A stretch of DNA of 64,000 bases, taken from positions 2,976,001-3,040,000 of the forward strand of contig NZ_VFNL01000001.1 of assembly GCF_006715565.1 (NCBI RefSeq), in the 5' to 3' direction. Of the stretch, positions 8,567-17,699 are shown piece by piece (the first letter of the stretch is position 1; the number at the start of each line of letters is the position of its first letter). The notes under the pieces are model-generated. The model was not told the origin of the DNA and ran no database searches. It saw only the letters and a program-made list of their open reading frames with translations. The translations under genes were made by a program, and so were the position numbers. Origin of the DNA: Microbacterium sp. SLBN-154. Lineage in GTDB: Bacteria > Actinomycetota > Actinomycetes > Actinomycetales > Microbacteriaceae.

Positions 8567-10101
8567 GAGCCGACCGACTGCCGCGAGGCGGACTTGCGGC
8601 GATAGGCGGCCCACGTCACCGCCCAGGTGTCGGGGTCATCGAGCCCCGACCCGTCGATCTGGGCGACGACCTGGTTGTGCGGCGCGGTGCGGACGAGCTC
8701 CGGGTCGCGCCGGCCCTCCTCCAGGACGTGCGCGAGGACGGCGATCCACTCGTCCAGATCCTCCTTCGACCACATCTCCCCCGCCTCGGGGGTGAAGGGC
8801 TCGGGGATGAAGGCCGGCTCGTGGGATGTCCAGAACGCGTCGATGCCGAAGTCCGTCATCCGGTTCTGCACGTCATGGCCGGTCACACCGGTCTCGGCGG
8901 TGTACTCCTCCAGCGAGTAGCGCGTCATCTCCAGGCGCGGCAGAGCCTTCCCGGGGAAGGACATCGTCACCCCCGGGATGGCCATGAGCTGCTTCTCCAT
9001 GTAGTTGTTCGCCAGCACCGACAGGTCGGCGGCCTCGCGCAGCCCATCGGTGCCCATCGCGCGGGTCCAGGAGTAGGCCTTGACCAGCTGCTGGACGTTG
9101 CCGAGGAACTCGCGGACGCGGCCGACGCTGTTCTCGGGCTCGATGAGGTCGTAGGTCTCGCCGTCCTTGACCACCCGCGGACCGGGGAGGAATCGGGCGA
9201 GTTCCTCCGAGCAGCCGTACGCACCCACCGAGGGACCGTTGCCGCCCTTGGGCACACCGAAGGTCTTGTGGAGCATGTACATGCAGGCGTCGAACCCGAG
9301 GTCGCGGGCGCGGAGCCGCGTCATGACTCCGTTGAAGTTCGCGCTGTCGTAGAAGGCCAGGCCGCCGGCGTCGTGCACGGCGTCGATGAACTCGGTGATG
9401 TGGGGGTTGTAGATCCCCATGTCGTCGGGGTTGTTCAGCATGAGCGCGGCCGTGTGGGGTCCGACCACGGCGCGCAGCGCCTCGACGCTCGGATAGCCGT
9501 CCTCCTCGATCGGGAGGGTGATGACCTCGAAGCCCGCCGCCTTCGCCGTCGCGGGGTTGCAGGGGTGCGCCTGGGCGGTCGTGATGATCTGCCGCCGCTG
9601 GGCCAGCTCGCCCTTCGAGGCGAAGTAGGCCCGGGTGATCACGGTGTGGAGGTACGCCGCGTCGGCGCCGCCTCCGGGCTGGAAGCTGAAGGCCGACATC
9701 CCCGAGAGGTTGCGCAGCTCCTCCTCCAGCGAGTGCACGATCCCGAGCAGCCCCTGGTAGGTCGAAGGATCCTGCCGGGGGTGCACGGCGGCGACCTCGG
9801 GACGGGACGTGATCTGCTCGTTCAAGGTCGGGTTGTGCTTCATCGTGCACGTGCCGAAGAGGCTGATGCCCATCATCCCCATCGTCTGCTGAGACAGGTG
9901 GGTGTAGTGACGGCGGACCTCGTACTCGGCCAGCTCGGGCAGGTCGGGGTCGGCCGCGCGGCGCAGGTCCGCGGGGATCAGGTCGTCGGCTGCCGGCGCC
10001 CAGGATGACGGCGGGACGACGCCGCGGCGCCCGGGGGCGCCCAGCTCGTAGATGACGGGCTCATCCCACGACGCGGCGTGGTAGCGACGGATGGTGCTCA
10101 T
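8563..10101 (-). CDS. gcvPB: Glycine-dehydrogenase-like subunit 2 (GcvPB family), divergent
   Basis: A 512-residue PLP enzyme of the GcvPB family. The cofactor lysine is in MLHKTFGVPKGG, near residue 278, and ANFNGVMTRLRARDLGFD precedes it as in glycine decarboxylase subunit 2. SQQTMGMMGISLFGTCTMKHNP near residue 70 matches the start of the conserved domain. The residues after the lysine differ from the usual TPHGGGGPG pattern. It overlaps gcvPA by ATGA and forms the P-protein heterodimer with it. No gcvT, gcvH or lpd lies in the window, and the neighbours are an omega-aminotransferase, a NAD-kinase-fold protein and a SnoaL-like protein. It may therefore act on a glycine-like substrate in a catabolic route rather than in the glycine cleavage system. 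Confidence 0.85.
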   Translation of the reverse strand: MSTIRRYHAASWDEPVIYELGAPGRRGVVPPSSWAPAADDLIPADLRRAADPDLPELAEYEVRRHYTHLSQQTMGMMGISLFGTCTMKHNPTLNEQITSRPEVAAVHPRQDPSTYQGLLGIVHSLEEELRNLSGMSAFSFQPGGGADAAYLHTVITRAYFASKGELAQRRQIITTAQAHPCNPATAKAAGFEVITLPIEEDGYPSVEALRAVVGPHTAALMLNNPDDMGIYNPHITEFIDAVHDAGGLAFYDSANFNGVMTRLRARDLGFDACMYMLHKTFGVPKGGNGPSVGAYGCSEELARFLPGPRVVKDGETYDLIEPENSVGRVREFLGNVQQLVKAYSWTRAMGTDGLREAADLSVLANNYMEKQLMAIPGVTMSFPGKALPRLEMTRYSLEEYTAETGVTGHDVQNRMTDFGIDAFWTSHEPAFIPEPFTPEAGEMWSKEDLDEWIAVLAHVLEEGRRDPELVRTAPHNQVVAQIDGSGLDDPDTWAVTWAAYRRKSASRQSVGS

Positions 10102-11498
10102 GAGGCGACGACCTCCTCCAGTGCGGTGATCAAGCGACGGACGTCGGATTCGGAGGTGACCTCCGTGACGCAGTACAGGGCGCAGCCCTCGAGGCCCTCC
10201 CCCGTGCCGGACAGGTCGTGGCCCCCGAGGATTCCGCGGGCGAACAGCGCGGCATTGATCCGGGCGACCGAGAGGCCGGTGTCCGAGAAGTCGACGATGA
10301 ATTCCTTGAAGATGCCGTCGGCGTATCTCACCGACACCCCGGGCACCTCCGCGATCAGGGCGGCTGCTCGCCGGGCGTTGCCGACCACCGTGGTGGCCAG
10401 CTCCCGCATCCCCTGCGGCCCGAGGAGCGCGAGGTAGATCGCCGCGCGCACGGCCCACAGGTAGACCGAATTGCCGGTCCAGTCGTTGCCGAGTTCGCGG
10501 GCACCGTAGGAGCTCTGGCCGAACAGCGTCATCCCGAACGCCCGCTCGCCCTCGCGGATCGTCGGGGCGATGCTGACCTGCAGGGTGGGGAACTGGCGGG
10601 CGTAGCGCTCTTCGTCGCGGCTGGCGATGAAGCCGCCGACGCCGCCGCCGGCGTTCAGCGGAATCCCGAGGGGCTGCAGCGAACCCACGACGATGTCGGC
10701 CCCGAAGCTCGCCGGCGACGCCATGATTCCGAGCGAGATCGGGTCGACACCGACGATGGCCTCGGCACCGACCGCATGGGCGGCGTCGATGATGCGCGCG
10801 ATGTCGGCCTCGATGACCCCCCACGAGTTCGGCGTCTCGACGTAGACGGCGGCCACGGTGTCATCCAGCACGTCGGCCAACGCGGCGAGCGAGACCGTGC
10901 CGGTGGCGGCGTCCAGCGCCACCTCGCGGATGCTGAGCGACCCGTCCAGCTCGCGATAGCCGCAGTAGGTCTCGATCACGAGGCGGCGCTCACGGTCGAG
11001 CCCCGCGGGGATGACCACGACCGAGCGCCCGGTGAGGCGGGCCGCCATACGCAGCGCGTGACCGGCGGCGCACCCCCAGCTGTAGACCGGCAGCCCGACG
11101 AACTCGAGATCGACGAGCGCGCCGACCTGGGAGGTGAACTCGAACCACGCCTGGTTGCGCCCGTGATCGGAGCTCGGCGTGCCCCACACCGATGTCGAGA
11201 TCTCGGGCCGAGCCGCGATCTCGTCGCACAGCGCCGGGATGTGGTGCTTCCAGTACCCGCCGCCGAGGAACGACACGTGCGAGTCGGTCGAGGCGACACC
11301 GCGGAGCCGGTCTTCGAGCATGCGGCGCAGCTCGAACTCCGAGCGGATGCCGGCGGACGGCACGATCGCGTCATCCGAGCGGTGGTCCGCCGGGATCTGC
11401 CGGAACAGTTCGTCCGGGTCGCTCACGCCGATCGCCTCGAGGAGGGCGTTCCGGCTCCCCTCCGCCGAGTTGGCCATGTAGGGATGGGACGGGCTCAT
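10098..11498 (-). CDS. gcvPA: Glycine-dehydrogenase-like subunit 1 (GcvPA family), divergent
   Basis: A 466-residue protein with the overall plan of GcvPA (PLP-transferase fold without cofactor lysine). SFLGGGYWKHHIPALCDEI near the start and the segment GGGVGGFIA are recognisable. Family motifs are altered: the usual substrate-channel stretch around YQPEISQG and the YDGATA patch are replaced by unrelated residues such as TSVWGTPSSDHGR and YSWGCAAGH. AAGGAG eight bases before ATG 11498 supports the start. It is third in the five-gene minus operon and couples to gcvPB through an ATGA overlap. The divergence, with no other glycine-cleavage genes nearby, makes ordinary glycine decarboxylation doubtful. 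Confidence 0.82.
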   Translation of the reverse strand: MSPSHPYMANSAEGSRNALLEAIGVSDPDELFRQIPADHRSDDAIVPSAGIRSEFELRRMLEDRLRGVASTDSHVSFLGGGYWKHHIPALCDEIAARPEISTSVWGTPSSDHGRNQAWFEFTSQVGALVDLEFVGLPVYSWGCAAGHALRMAARLTGRSVVVIPAGLDRERRLVIETYCGYRELDGSLSIREVALDAATGTVSLAALADVLDDTVAAVYVETPNSWGVIEADIARIIDAAHAVGAEAIVGVDPISLGIMASPASFGADIVVGSLQPLGIPLNAGGGVGGFIASRDEERYARQFPTLQVSIAPTIREGERAFGMTLFGQSSYGARELGNDWTGNSVYLWAVRAAIYLALLGPQGMRELATTVVGNARRAAALIAEVPGVSVRYADGIFKEFIVDFSDTGLSVARINAALFARGILGGHDLSGTGEGLEGCALYCVTEVTSESDVRRLITALEEVVAS

Positions 11499-11542
11499 CT
11501 GCAGTGCTCCTTCGCGGGCGATACGGAAAGGGGTGGGGATTC

Positions 11543-12676
11543 TCAGGCTGCGGCGTCGACGACCCTGAGGACCCGGATGTCGCGGGCCCCGGTGCGCACG
11601 CGCCGATAACCGAGGAGCGGGTGGGGGAACGGGGAATCGGCAGCGAGGCCGGGCGGGGGGTCGGCGTCGACGAAGAGGACCGGCGGGTGCAGGGCGCCGA
11701 CCTTGTCCTCGGTCGCGACGATCTCGGTGTTGTCGGCGCCGACGGCGGCGACGACGCGGGGGCTGATCTCCTGATTACCGCGCCCGAGGAGGAATCCCTG
11801 CCCCCCGACGACGCCGAGCACGAGTCGGGGGCGGCGGGCCGCGCCCACGAGGTCGAACAGTCGCGGTTCGGTGACGTCCTGCTCCACCGCCCCGCCGGGC
11901 AGACGCACGTCGACGCCCCGCAGGGTGGCGGTGAACCCCAGCACCTCCGCCAGCGCGGCCGTGGTGGTCCCCGGGCCGAGGATCCACGTGGTGTCGGGGT
12001 GGGCTGCGGCCACGAGCGCCTCGGCGATCCGGCGGCGATCGCCCTCGCCCGTGCCGGGCGGCGCGGCGGCCTTCGCCCCCTGCAGCGGGTCGGTGGAGAT
12101 CGGTGCGATGACGGTGTGCAGCCGGCGCGGGGCTCCGGACGCGCCCGGGACGACGTCGAGGATCTCGACCCGGCGGCGCGAGGCCCGCCCGGCGACGAGG
12201 TCGCGGAGCAGACGACCGGCGCTCTCGGGCGATCGGGCGAACACCTCCGAGTGCATCTTCACCCCCGCGGGGACGCCGATGACCGGTGCCGCATCGCCGA
12301 GCACCTCGGCGATGTCGGTGGCGGTGCCGTCACCACCGGCGAACACCAGGCAGTCCGCGCCCGCCGCGAGGAGCGCGCGGACGGCTGCCTGCGTGTCGGC
12401 CGACGACGTGCGGTGCGGCGTCGCGGCGGCCGAGACCACGTCGAACGCGACACCGGCCTCGGCGAGCGCGTCAGCGCCCAGGATGCCGTCGGCGGTGAGG
12501 AAGACCGCGGTCTCGCGCGTCGCTTCGGCGCGCCGCAGCATCCGCACGAGCCGGTCGCGCGCACGCCCGGCTGTCACCGCCTCGTCGAACTGCTCGGGCG
12601 AGAGGTCGTCAGTGCCGTGCATCGCACGCGTGCCGCCGTACCCCGCAACGGGGTTCAGCACCACACCCACGCGCAC
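11543..12676 (-). CDS. ATP-NAD kinase-fold protein (AcoX-like, COG3199)
   Basis: A 377-residue protein with the NAD-kinase/diacylglycerol-kinase fold: GVVLNPVAGYGGTRAM at the N-terminus and the nucleotide signature FAGGDGTATDIAEVL near residue 111, then PVIGVPAGVKMHS. This resembles AcoX-type proteins found in acetoin and other catabolic operons whose exact activity is unsettled, not the housekeeping NAD kinase. GTG 12676 lies seven bases after the aminotransferase stop and gives the expected N-terminus; upstream in-frame codons fall in the aminotransferase gene. It is second in the operon, between the aminotransferase and gcvPA. It may phosphorylate a cofactor or a pathway intermediate; this is inference. 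Confidence 0.8.
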   Translation of the reverse strand: MRVGVVLNPVAGYGGTRAMHGTDDLSPEQFDEAVTAGRARDRLVRMLRRAEATRETAVFLTADGILGADALAEAGVAFDVVSAAATPHRTSSADTQAAVRALLAAGADCLVFAGGDGTATDIAEVLGDAAPVIGVPAGVKMHSEVFARSPESAGRLLRDLVAGRASRRRVEILDVVPGASGAPRRLHTVIAPISTDPLQGAKAAAPPGTGEGDRRRIAEALVAAAHPDTTWILGPGTTTAALAEVLGFTATLRGVDVRLPGGAVEQDVTEPRLFDLVGAARRPRLVLGVVGGQGFLLGRGNQEISPRVVAAVGADNTEIVATEDKVGALHPPVLFVDADPPPGLAADSPFPHPLLGYRRVRTGARDIRVLRVVDAAA

Positions 12677-12683
12677 GGGAAAC

Positions 12684-14057
12684 TCAGCTGCGGCGGAGGT
12701 CGGCGACCGCCTGATCGAGTCCGGTGCGGACACCGGCGACCATGCGCTCGAGCTCGTCGGGGGTGGTGACGAACGGCGGCGAGAACGACACCGTGTCGGC
12801 AGCCGGGAGGGCGCGGGTGATGACGCCTGCGGCGAGGGAGGCCTTGGTGACCGCGGCGGCGAACGAGCCCTGCGCGGCGAAGGGCCGCAGGGGGTCGCGG
12901 GACTCCACGAACTCCACCGCCGCCATGAGGCCCCGCCCACGCACCTCGGCGACGTGCGGATGATCGGCGAACGCGTCACGCAGCATCTCGTGCAGCAGCT
13001 CGCCGTTTCGCGCCACGGTGGCGATCAGGTCCTCGCGTTCGATGATGTCGAGGTTGGCCATCGCCGCGGCCGCCGCCAGCGGGTGGGCGGAGTAGGTGTA
13101 GCCGTGGCCGAAGCTGCCGTACTTCGTCGATCCGTCCAGCAGCACCTTCCAGACCTTCTCGCTGACGAGGATGGCCGACAGCGGCACGTAGGCGGAGGTG
13201 ATGCCCTTGGCGAGCGTCATCAGGTCGGGCTTCATCCCGACCGACTGGCTGCCGAAGGGGACCCCCAGGCGTCCGAAGCCGTTGACGACCTCGTCGGCGA
13301 TGAGCAGCACGTCGTGCCGATCCAGGACCTCCTGGATCTTCGGGAAGTAGGTGTCGGGGGGCACGATCACCCCGCCGGCGGCCATGACCGGCTCGGCGAT
13401 CATCGCGGCGACCGTCTCGGGACCCTCTTCGATGATGAAGCGGTCGAGTTCCGCCGCGAGCGCGGTGGCGAATTCGTCGTCGGTCTGTCCGGGGGCGCGC
13501 TCCCAGAGGCGGTGGGGCGGACGGACGTGACGGATCATCGGCAGGGGCAGGTCGAACCCGTCGTGGAGGTTCTGCAGGCCCGTCAGCCCGCCGGACAGCA
13601 CCGTCACGCCGTGGTACCCGCGACGGCGGGCGATGATCTTCTTCTTCTCGGGGCGGCCGAGGACATTGTTGTAGTACCAGACGAGCTTGGCCTGGGTGTC
13701 ATTGGCGTCCGAGCCCGAGTTGCCGTAGAAGACCGTGCTCATCGGCACCGGCGCCATCCGGATGAGGCGCTCCGACAGGCGCGCGGGGAGGTCGGTGCCC
13801 ATCGACGAGAAGGCGTGGAAGTAGGGGAGCTTCAGCGCCTGCGCGCGCAGCGCCTCGGCCATGTCGGGGTGGGAGTAGCCGACGTTGACGCACCACAGCC
13901 CCGCCATGGCGTCGAGATATCGATTGCCGGCACGATCGATGATCGTCGCGCCGTGACCCTCGACCACGGTCATGTGGGGGCCGTTCTGCGCGTGGGCAGC
14001 AAGGTTGGTCATCGGGTGGAACAGGTAGTTCCGGTCCAACTCCTCGACGTTCGTCAT
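12684..14057 (-). CDS. Class III omega-aminotransferase (PLP)
   Basis: A 457-residue aminotransferase close in plan to beta-alanine/omega-amine:pyruvate transaminases. It has AGLWCVNVGYSHPDM, TVFYGNSGSDANDTQAKLVW, RRRGYHGVTVLSGGLTG, the EPVMAAGGVI and LIADEVVNGFGR segments, and the PLP lysine in LAKGITSAYVPL. It would transfer a terminal amino group to pyruvate or a similar acceptor, giving an aldehyde. An aldehyde dehydrogenase is encoded divergently 112 bp away, a logical next step. It is first in the five-gene minus operon. The start ATG 14057 lies 12 bp from the operator pair at 14070-14103. Substrate not determinable. Confidence 0.88.
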   Translation of the reverse strand: MTNVEELDRNYLFHPMTNLAAHAQNGPHMTVVEGHGATIIDRAGNRYLDAMAGLWCVNVGYSHPDMAEALRAQALKLPYFHAFSSMGTDLPARLSERLIRMAPVPMSTVFYGNSGSDANDTQAKLVWYYNNVLGRPEKKKIIARRRGYHGVTVLSGGLTGLQNLHDGFDLPLPMIRHVRPPHRLWERAPGQTDDEFATALAAELDRFIIEEGPETVAAMIAEPVMAAGGVIVPPDTYFPKIQEVLDRHDVLLIADEVVNGFGRLGVPFGSQSVGMKPDLMTLAKGITSAYVPLSAILVSEKVWKVLLDGSTKYGSFGHGYTYSAHPLAAAAAMANLDIIEREDLIATVARNGELLHEMLRDAFADHPHVAEVRGRGLMAAVEFVESRDPLRPFAAQGSFAAAVTKASLAAGVITRALPAADTVSFSPPFVTTPDELERMVAGVRTGLDQAVADLRRS

Positions 14058-14069
14058 GGGGCCTCATCC

Positions 14070-14103
14070 GTTCGCATTACGCACTTATGGTCGCTTCTCG
14101 CAC
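14070..14103. promoter_or_regulatory. Tandem 15-bp operator pair A with promoter
   Basis: GTTCGCATTACGCAC (14070-14084) and GGTCGCTTCTCGCAC (14089-14103) are separated by four bases. They lie between the divergent aminotransferase operon and the aldehyde dehydrogenase gene. A -10-like TATGCT at 14112-14117 follows the second element for the plus-strand gene, putting that element over the -35 region. The same two-element layout with a 4-bp gap recurs at six other promoters in the window. The IclR regulator gene lies just downstream of the aldehyde dehydrogenase and is the likely binder. Confidence 0.72.
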
Positions 14104-14169
14104 ACTACCTCTATGCTGGGTGAGGATCAAACATCACATCCGTTCGGTCCGGAAAGGACGAGGGCGCCC

Positions 14170-15636
14170 ATGTCCACACCAGCGACGCAGATCGCCGACG
14201 ATCTGCTACGTACCCAGCTTCACATCGCCGGCGGGTGGCGGGACGGTTCCACCGGCGAGTCCTCCCCGGTCATCGATCCGGCCACCGGTGAAACCGTCGC
14301 CGAGGTGGCCGTCGCGACCCCCGACGACATGGTCGCGGCGATCGACGCGGCGCAGGAGGCCTTCGCCGGCTGGTCGCGCACGCCGGCCCCGCAGCGCTCG
14401 CGCATCCTCCGCCGCTGGTACGAGCTCATCGTCGAGCGCGCGGACGACCTCGCCCAGCTCCTGACCGCCGAGCAGGGCAAGCCCCTGGCCGAGGCGCGCG
14501 GCGAGATCCTCTACGGCGCGGGCTTCATCGAGTGGTTCGCCGAGGAGGCCAAGCGTCTCTACGGCGAGGTCATCCCGACCAACAACCCCGACCGCCGCAT
14601 GATGACGATCCGCAGCGCCGTGGGCGTGACCGCGGCGATCACGCCGTGGAACTTCCCGTGCGCGATGATCCTGCGCAAGGCCGCGCCCGCCCTCGCGGCC
14701 GGCTGCTCGATGATCATCAAGCCCGCCGAAGAGACGCCGCTGTCGGCCCTCGCCCTCGCCGCGCTCGCGCAGGAGGCGGGGATCCCCGCCGGCGTGCTGA
14801 GCGTGGTCACCGGCTCCGGCCCCCGCCTGGGTGAGGTGCTGACCGGCGATGAGCGCGTGCGCACCATCAGCTTCACCGGCTCCACCGAGGTCGGGCGCAT
14901 CCTCATGGCCCAGTCGGCGGGCACCCTCAAGCGCCTGGCGCTCGAGCTCGGCGGGAACGCCCCCCTCATCGTGTTCGACGACGCCGACCTCGACAACGCC
15001 GTCAAGGGCGCGATGGACTCGAAGTTCCGCAACGCCGGGCAGACCTGCGTGTGCGCCAACCGCATCTTCGTCCAGGACGGCATCCACGACGCGTTCGTCG
15101 AGGCGCTCGGCCGCGAGATGGCGAAGCTGCGGGTCGGCGACGGCCGCGAGCCCGGCACGACCCAGGGGCCCCTCATCTCCTCCGCCGCCGTCGACAAGGT
15201 CCGCCGCCACATCGACGACGCCCGAGACAAGGGCGCCCGCGTGGTGCAGGGCGGCGACCTCACCGAGCAAGGACGCACGTTCTTCACCCCCACCCTCATC
15301 GTCGACGCGAGCCCCGACATGCTGCTCGCGCGCGAGGAGACCTTCGGCCCGCTCGCGCCCGTCATCCGCTTCTCCACCGAGGAGGAGGCCATCCGGATGG
15401 CCAACGACACCGAGTTCGGCCTCGCCGGCTACTTCTTCAGCCGCGACATCGGACGCATCACACGGGTGTCCGAAGCCCTCGAGGTCGGCGTGGTCGGAGT
15501 CAACACGGGCCTCATCTCCTATGAGGGAGCGCCCTTCGGCGGGGTGAAGCAGTCGGGCATCGGCCGCGAGGGCTCGCGGCACGGGATCGAGGAGTACACC
15601 GACCTGAAATACATCTGCATCGAGGGCGTCGCGTGA
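14170..15636 (+). CDS. NAD(P)-dependent semialdehyde dehydrogenase (SSADH/KGSADH-like)
   Basis: A 488-residue aldehyde dehydrogenase. It has ITPWNFPCAMILRKAAPALAAG, SFTGSTEVG for the cofactor, catalytic glutamate in LELGGNAP (near residue 259) and nucleophilic cysteine in GQTCVCANR (near residue 293). The best family fit is succinate-semialdehyde dehydrogenase (GabD). The same branch includes alpha-ketoglutarate semialdehyde dehydrogenases of hydroxyproline catabolism. It probably oxidises the aldehyde from the divergent omega-aminotransferase or from DapA-like enzymes of the same regulon. ATG 14170 follows GGAAAGGACGAGG; longer upstream frames run through the promoter and operator. Confidence 0.9.
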   Translation: MSTPATQIADDLLRTQLHIAGGWRDGSTGESSPVIDPATGETVAEVAVATPDDMVAAIDAAQEAFAGWSRTPAPQRSRILRRWYELIVERADDLAQLLTAEQGKPLAEARGEILYGAGFIEWFAEEAKRLYGEVIPTNNPDRRMMTIRSAVGVTAAITPWNFPCAMILRKAAPALAAGCSMIIKPAEETPLSALALAALAQEAGIPAGVLSVVTGSGPRLGEVLTGDERVRTISFTGSTEVGRILMAQSAGTLKRLALELGGNAPLIVFDDADLDNAVKGAMDSKFRNAGQTCVCANRIFVQDGIHDAFVEALGREMAKLRVGDGREPGTTQGPLISSAAVDKVRRHIDDARDKGARVVQGGDLTEQGRTFFTPTLIVDASPDMLLAREETFGPLAPVIRFSTEEEAIRMANDTEFGLAGYFFSRDIGRITRVSEALEVGVVGVNTGLISYEGAPFGGVKQSGIGREGSRHGIEEYTDLKYICIEGVA

Positions 15637-15726
15637 CCCGGATGCCGCGGGGCGGCCGGTCCACGACGGAGGCGGATTGATATGGTGATCCCACTTTCCG
15701 CCGACGTCACAGAGGAACGTAGCGCG

Positions 15727-16530
15727 ATGACCGACACCGAGACCGACCGCAAGTCGGGCGAGTTCATCCAGTCCCTGGATCGCGGGCTCGCCGTCATCCG
15801 CGCCTTCTCCAACGAACGCGACCTGCTGTCTCTGGCCGACGTCGCCAAGATCACCCACCTGAGTCGCGCCTCGGTGCGTCGGGCGCTGCTGACGCTCGAG
15901 ACCCTGGGGTACGTCGGAAGCCGTCAGAACCGGTTCTACCTGCGCCCTCGGGTGCTCGACCTCGGCTATGCGTTCCTGTCGTCCTCGAGCCGGATCGACA
16001 TCATCCAGGACCACCTGCGGCGGCTGTCCGCTCAGATCGGCGAGTCGGTGTCGGCGTGCGAGTACGACGACGGCGATGTGGTCTACGTCGCCCGCGCCGC
16101 GACCGAGACGATCATGCCCATCCGCCTGGGGATCGGCCGACGGCTGCCCGCCTTCTGCACCTCGACCGGACGGGTGCTGCTCTCGGAGTTCGATGACGCC
16201 GCGCTCGATGAGTACTTCCGCACCTATCCGCGCGAGAAGCTCTCCCCCGCGACGATCGTCGACGAGCAGGAGTTGCGCGAACGCATCGCCGAGGTCCGTC
16301 AGCAGGGCTGGGCGCTGAACAACCAGGAGGTCGACCTCGGTGCGCGTTCTGTCGCGGCCCCCGTCGTCGGCGCCGACGGTCGCTACGTCAGCGCGGTGAA
16401 CCTCTCCGTGTCGACCTCGCGGGTCTCGGTCGAGCAGCTCGTCACCGACTACCTCCCGCAGCTGCTCGACGCCACCCGCGCCATGAGCGCGGACCTTGCG
16501 CTGCTGGACCGGCGCAAGACCTACGAGTGA
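15727..16530 (+). CDS. IclR-family regulator of the PcaR/PobR subgroup
   Basis: A 267-residue IclR protein. Winged HTH about residues 10-70 (SLDRGLAVIRAFSNE, then LADVAKITHLSRASVRRALLTLETLGYV), followed by RPRVLDLGYAFLSS, characteristic of the pca/pob regulators, and a C-terminal effector domain. ATG 15727 (MTDTETDRK) is preferred over 15682 because GAGGAA precedes it and the extra 15 residues look non-conserved. It lies 90 bp after the aldehyde dehydrogenase and 50 bp before an old-yellow-enzyme gene. Proteins of this subgroup bind palindromes such as those at 14070, 25162-25235, 54803, 57779, 59412 and 62299, so it is the best candidate regulator of the whole catabolic regulon. The effector is unknown. 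Confidence 0.9.
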   Translation: MTDTETDRKSGEFIQSLDRGLAVIRAFSNERDLLSLADVAKITHLSRASVRRALLTLETLGYVGSRQNRFYLRPRVLDLGYAFLSSSSRIDIIQDHLRRLSAQIGESVSACEYDDGDVVYVARAATETIMPIRLGIGRRLPAFCTSTGRVLLSEFDDAALDEYFRTYPREKLSPATIVDEQELRERIAEVRQQGWALNNQEVDLGARSVAAPVVGADGRYVSAVNLSVSTSRVSVEQLVTDYLPQLLDATRAMSADLALLDRRKTYE

Positions 16531-16579
16531 CTCTCCTCGTAGATCGCATCACTTTCTCGCTCTTCCTCGAAGGACCCCT

Positions 16580-17662
16580 GTGCCTCGTCTGTCTCCGCGC
16601 CTGTTCGACCCCATCACCGTCGGGGGCCTGACCGTTCCCCATCGTCTCTGGGTCGCTCCGATGTGCCAGTACTCCTCGGTCGACGGCATGCCCGGCGAAT
16701 GGCATCTGGTCCACCTCGGCTCGTTCGCCATCGGGCGCGCCGGTCTCATCATGACCGAGGCCGCGGCGGTCTCGCCCATCGGACGCATCACGCCCGACGA
16801 CGCCGGCATCTGGAACGACGACCACACCGCCGGATGGCGGCGCGTCGTCGATTTCGTCCACGGAATGGACGGCCTGATCGGCATTCAGCTCTCCCACGCC
16901 GGGCGCAAAGCCTCGACGTACCCCCCGACACGAGGCCGCGGATCGGTGCCGGCGTCCGAGGGCGGTTGGACCACGGTCGGACCGTCAGCGGTCGCGTGGG
17001 GACCGTTCACGCCGCCGGTCGAACTCGACCGCGAGGGGATCGCACGCATCGTCGCGGAGTTCGGCGACGCCGCCGCGCGATCGGTGGAGGCCGGCTTCGA
17101 CCTCGTCGAGATCCACGCGGCGCACGGATACCTACTGGGCCAGTTCCTGTCCCCCACCTCCAACCTCCGCACCGATGAGTACGGCGGCGACGTCGCGGGG
17201 CGCTCGCGCATCGTGCGCGAGGTCGTCGAGGCCGTGCGTGCGCGCGTGCCGTCCGAGATGCCCGTGGTGCTGCGCGTGTCGGCGTCGGAGTGGGTGCCCG
17301 GCGGCGTCACCGTCGACGACACCATCGCCGCGCTCCACCTGATCGACGGTGTCGACCTCGTGAGCGTGTCGTCCGGTGGGAACAATCCCGACCAGGCCAT
17401 CCCCTCCGGGCCCGGCTATCAGCAGCCGCTCTCACGCGCCGTGCGCGCCGCGATCGACGCCCCGGTGGGTGTGGCGGGCCTGATCACCACCCCCGAGCAG
17501 GCCGAGGCGGCGCTCGGGGCGGAAGACACCGACGTCGTCTACGTCGCGCGGCAGTTCCTGCGCGAGCCGACGTTCGCGCTGCGCGCGGCGGCCGCGCTCG
17601 GCGGTGAGCTGGCGTGGCCGTGGCAGTACAACCGCGCGAAGTACGTCGAGAGCATCCCCTGA
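16580..17662 (+). CDS. NADH:flavin oxidoreductase / old yellow enzyme (YqjM type)
   Basis: A 360-residue FMN-dependent TIM-barrel ene-reductase. The N-terminal APMCQYSS carries the cysteine typical of YqjM-class enzymes, SHAGRK and EIHAAHGYLLGQFLSP carry the phenolate-binding histidines, and NLRTDEYGG follows. These enzymes reduce activated C=C bonds with NAD(P)H. GTG 16580 has AAGGA seven bases upstream and gives the expected length; an earlier in-frame start at 16496 lies in the IclR gene. It follows the IclR gene on the same strand and probably shares its transcript. It could handle an unsaturated intermediate of the regulon, but this is inference. Confidence 0.88.
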   Translation: MPRLSPRLFDPITVGGLTVPHRLWVAPMCQYSSVDGMPGEWHLVHLGSFAIGRAGLIMTEAAAVSPIGRITPDDAGIWNDDHTAGWRRVVDFVHGMDGLIGIQLSHAGRKASTYPPTRGRGSVPASEGGWTTVGPSAVAWGPFTPPVELDREGIARIVAEFGDAAARSVEAGFDLVEIHAAHGYLLGQFLSPTSNLRTDEYGGDVAGRSRIVREVVEAVRARVPSEMPVVLRVSASEWVPGGVTVDDTIAALHLIDGVDLVSVSSGGNNPDQAIPSGPGYQQPLSRAVRAAIDAPVGVAGLITTPEQAEAALGAEDTDVVYVARQFLREPTFALRAAAALGGELAWPWQYNRAKYVESIP

Positions 17663-17699
17663 GTCGCGAACCGACCCGCTTCGCGCCGACCGCGGAGGG

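Noticed and set aside
11499..11542. Possible glycine riboswitch before gcvPA
   Set aside because: The gap is only 44 bases and the operon leader at 14058-14169 is occupied by operators; no tandem aptamer can fit.
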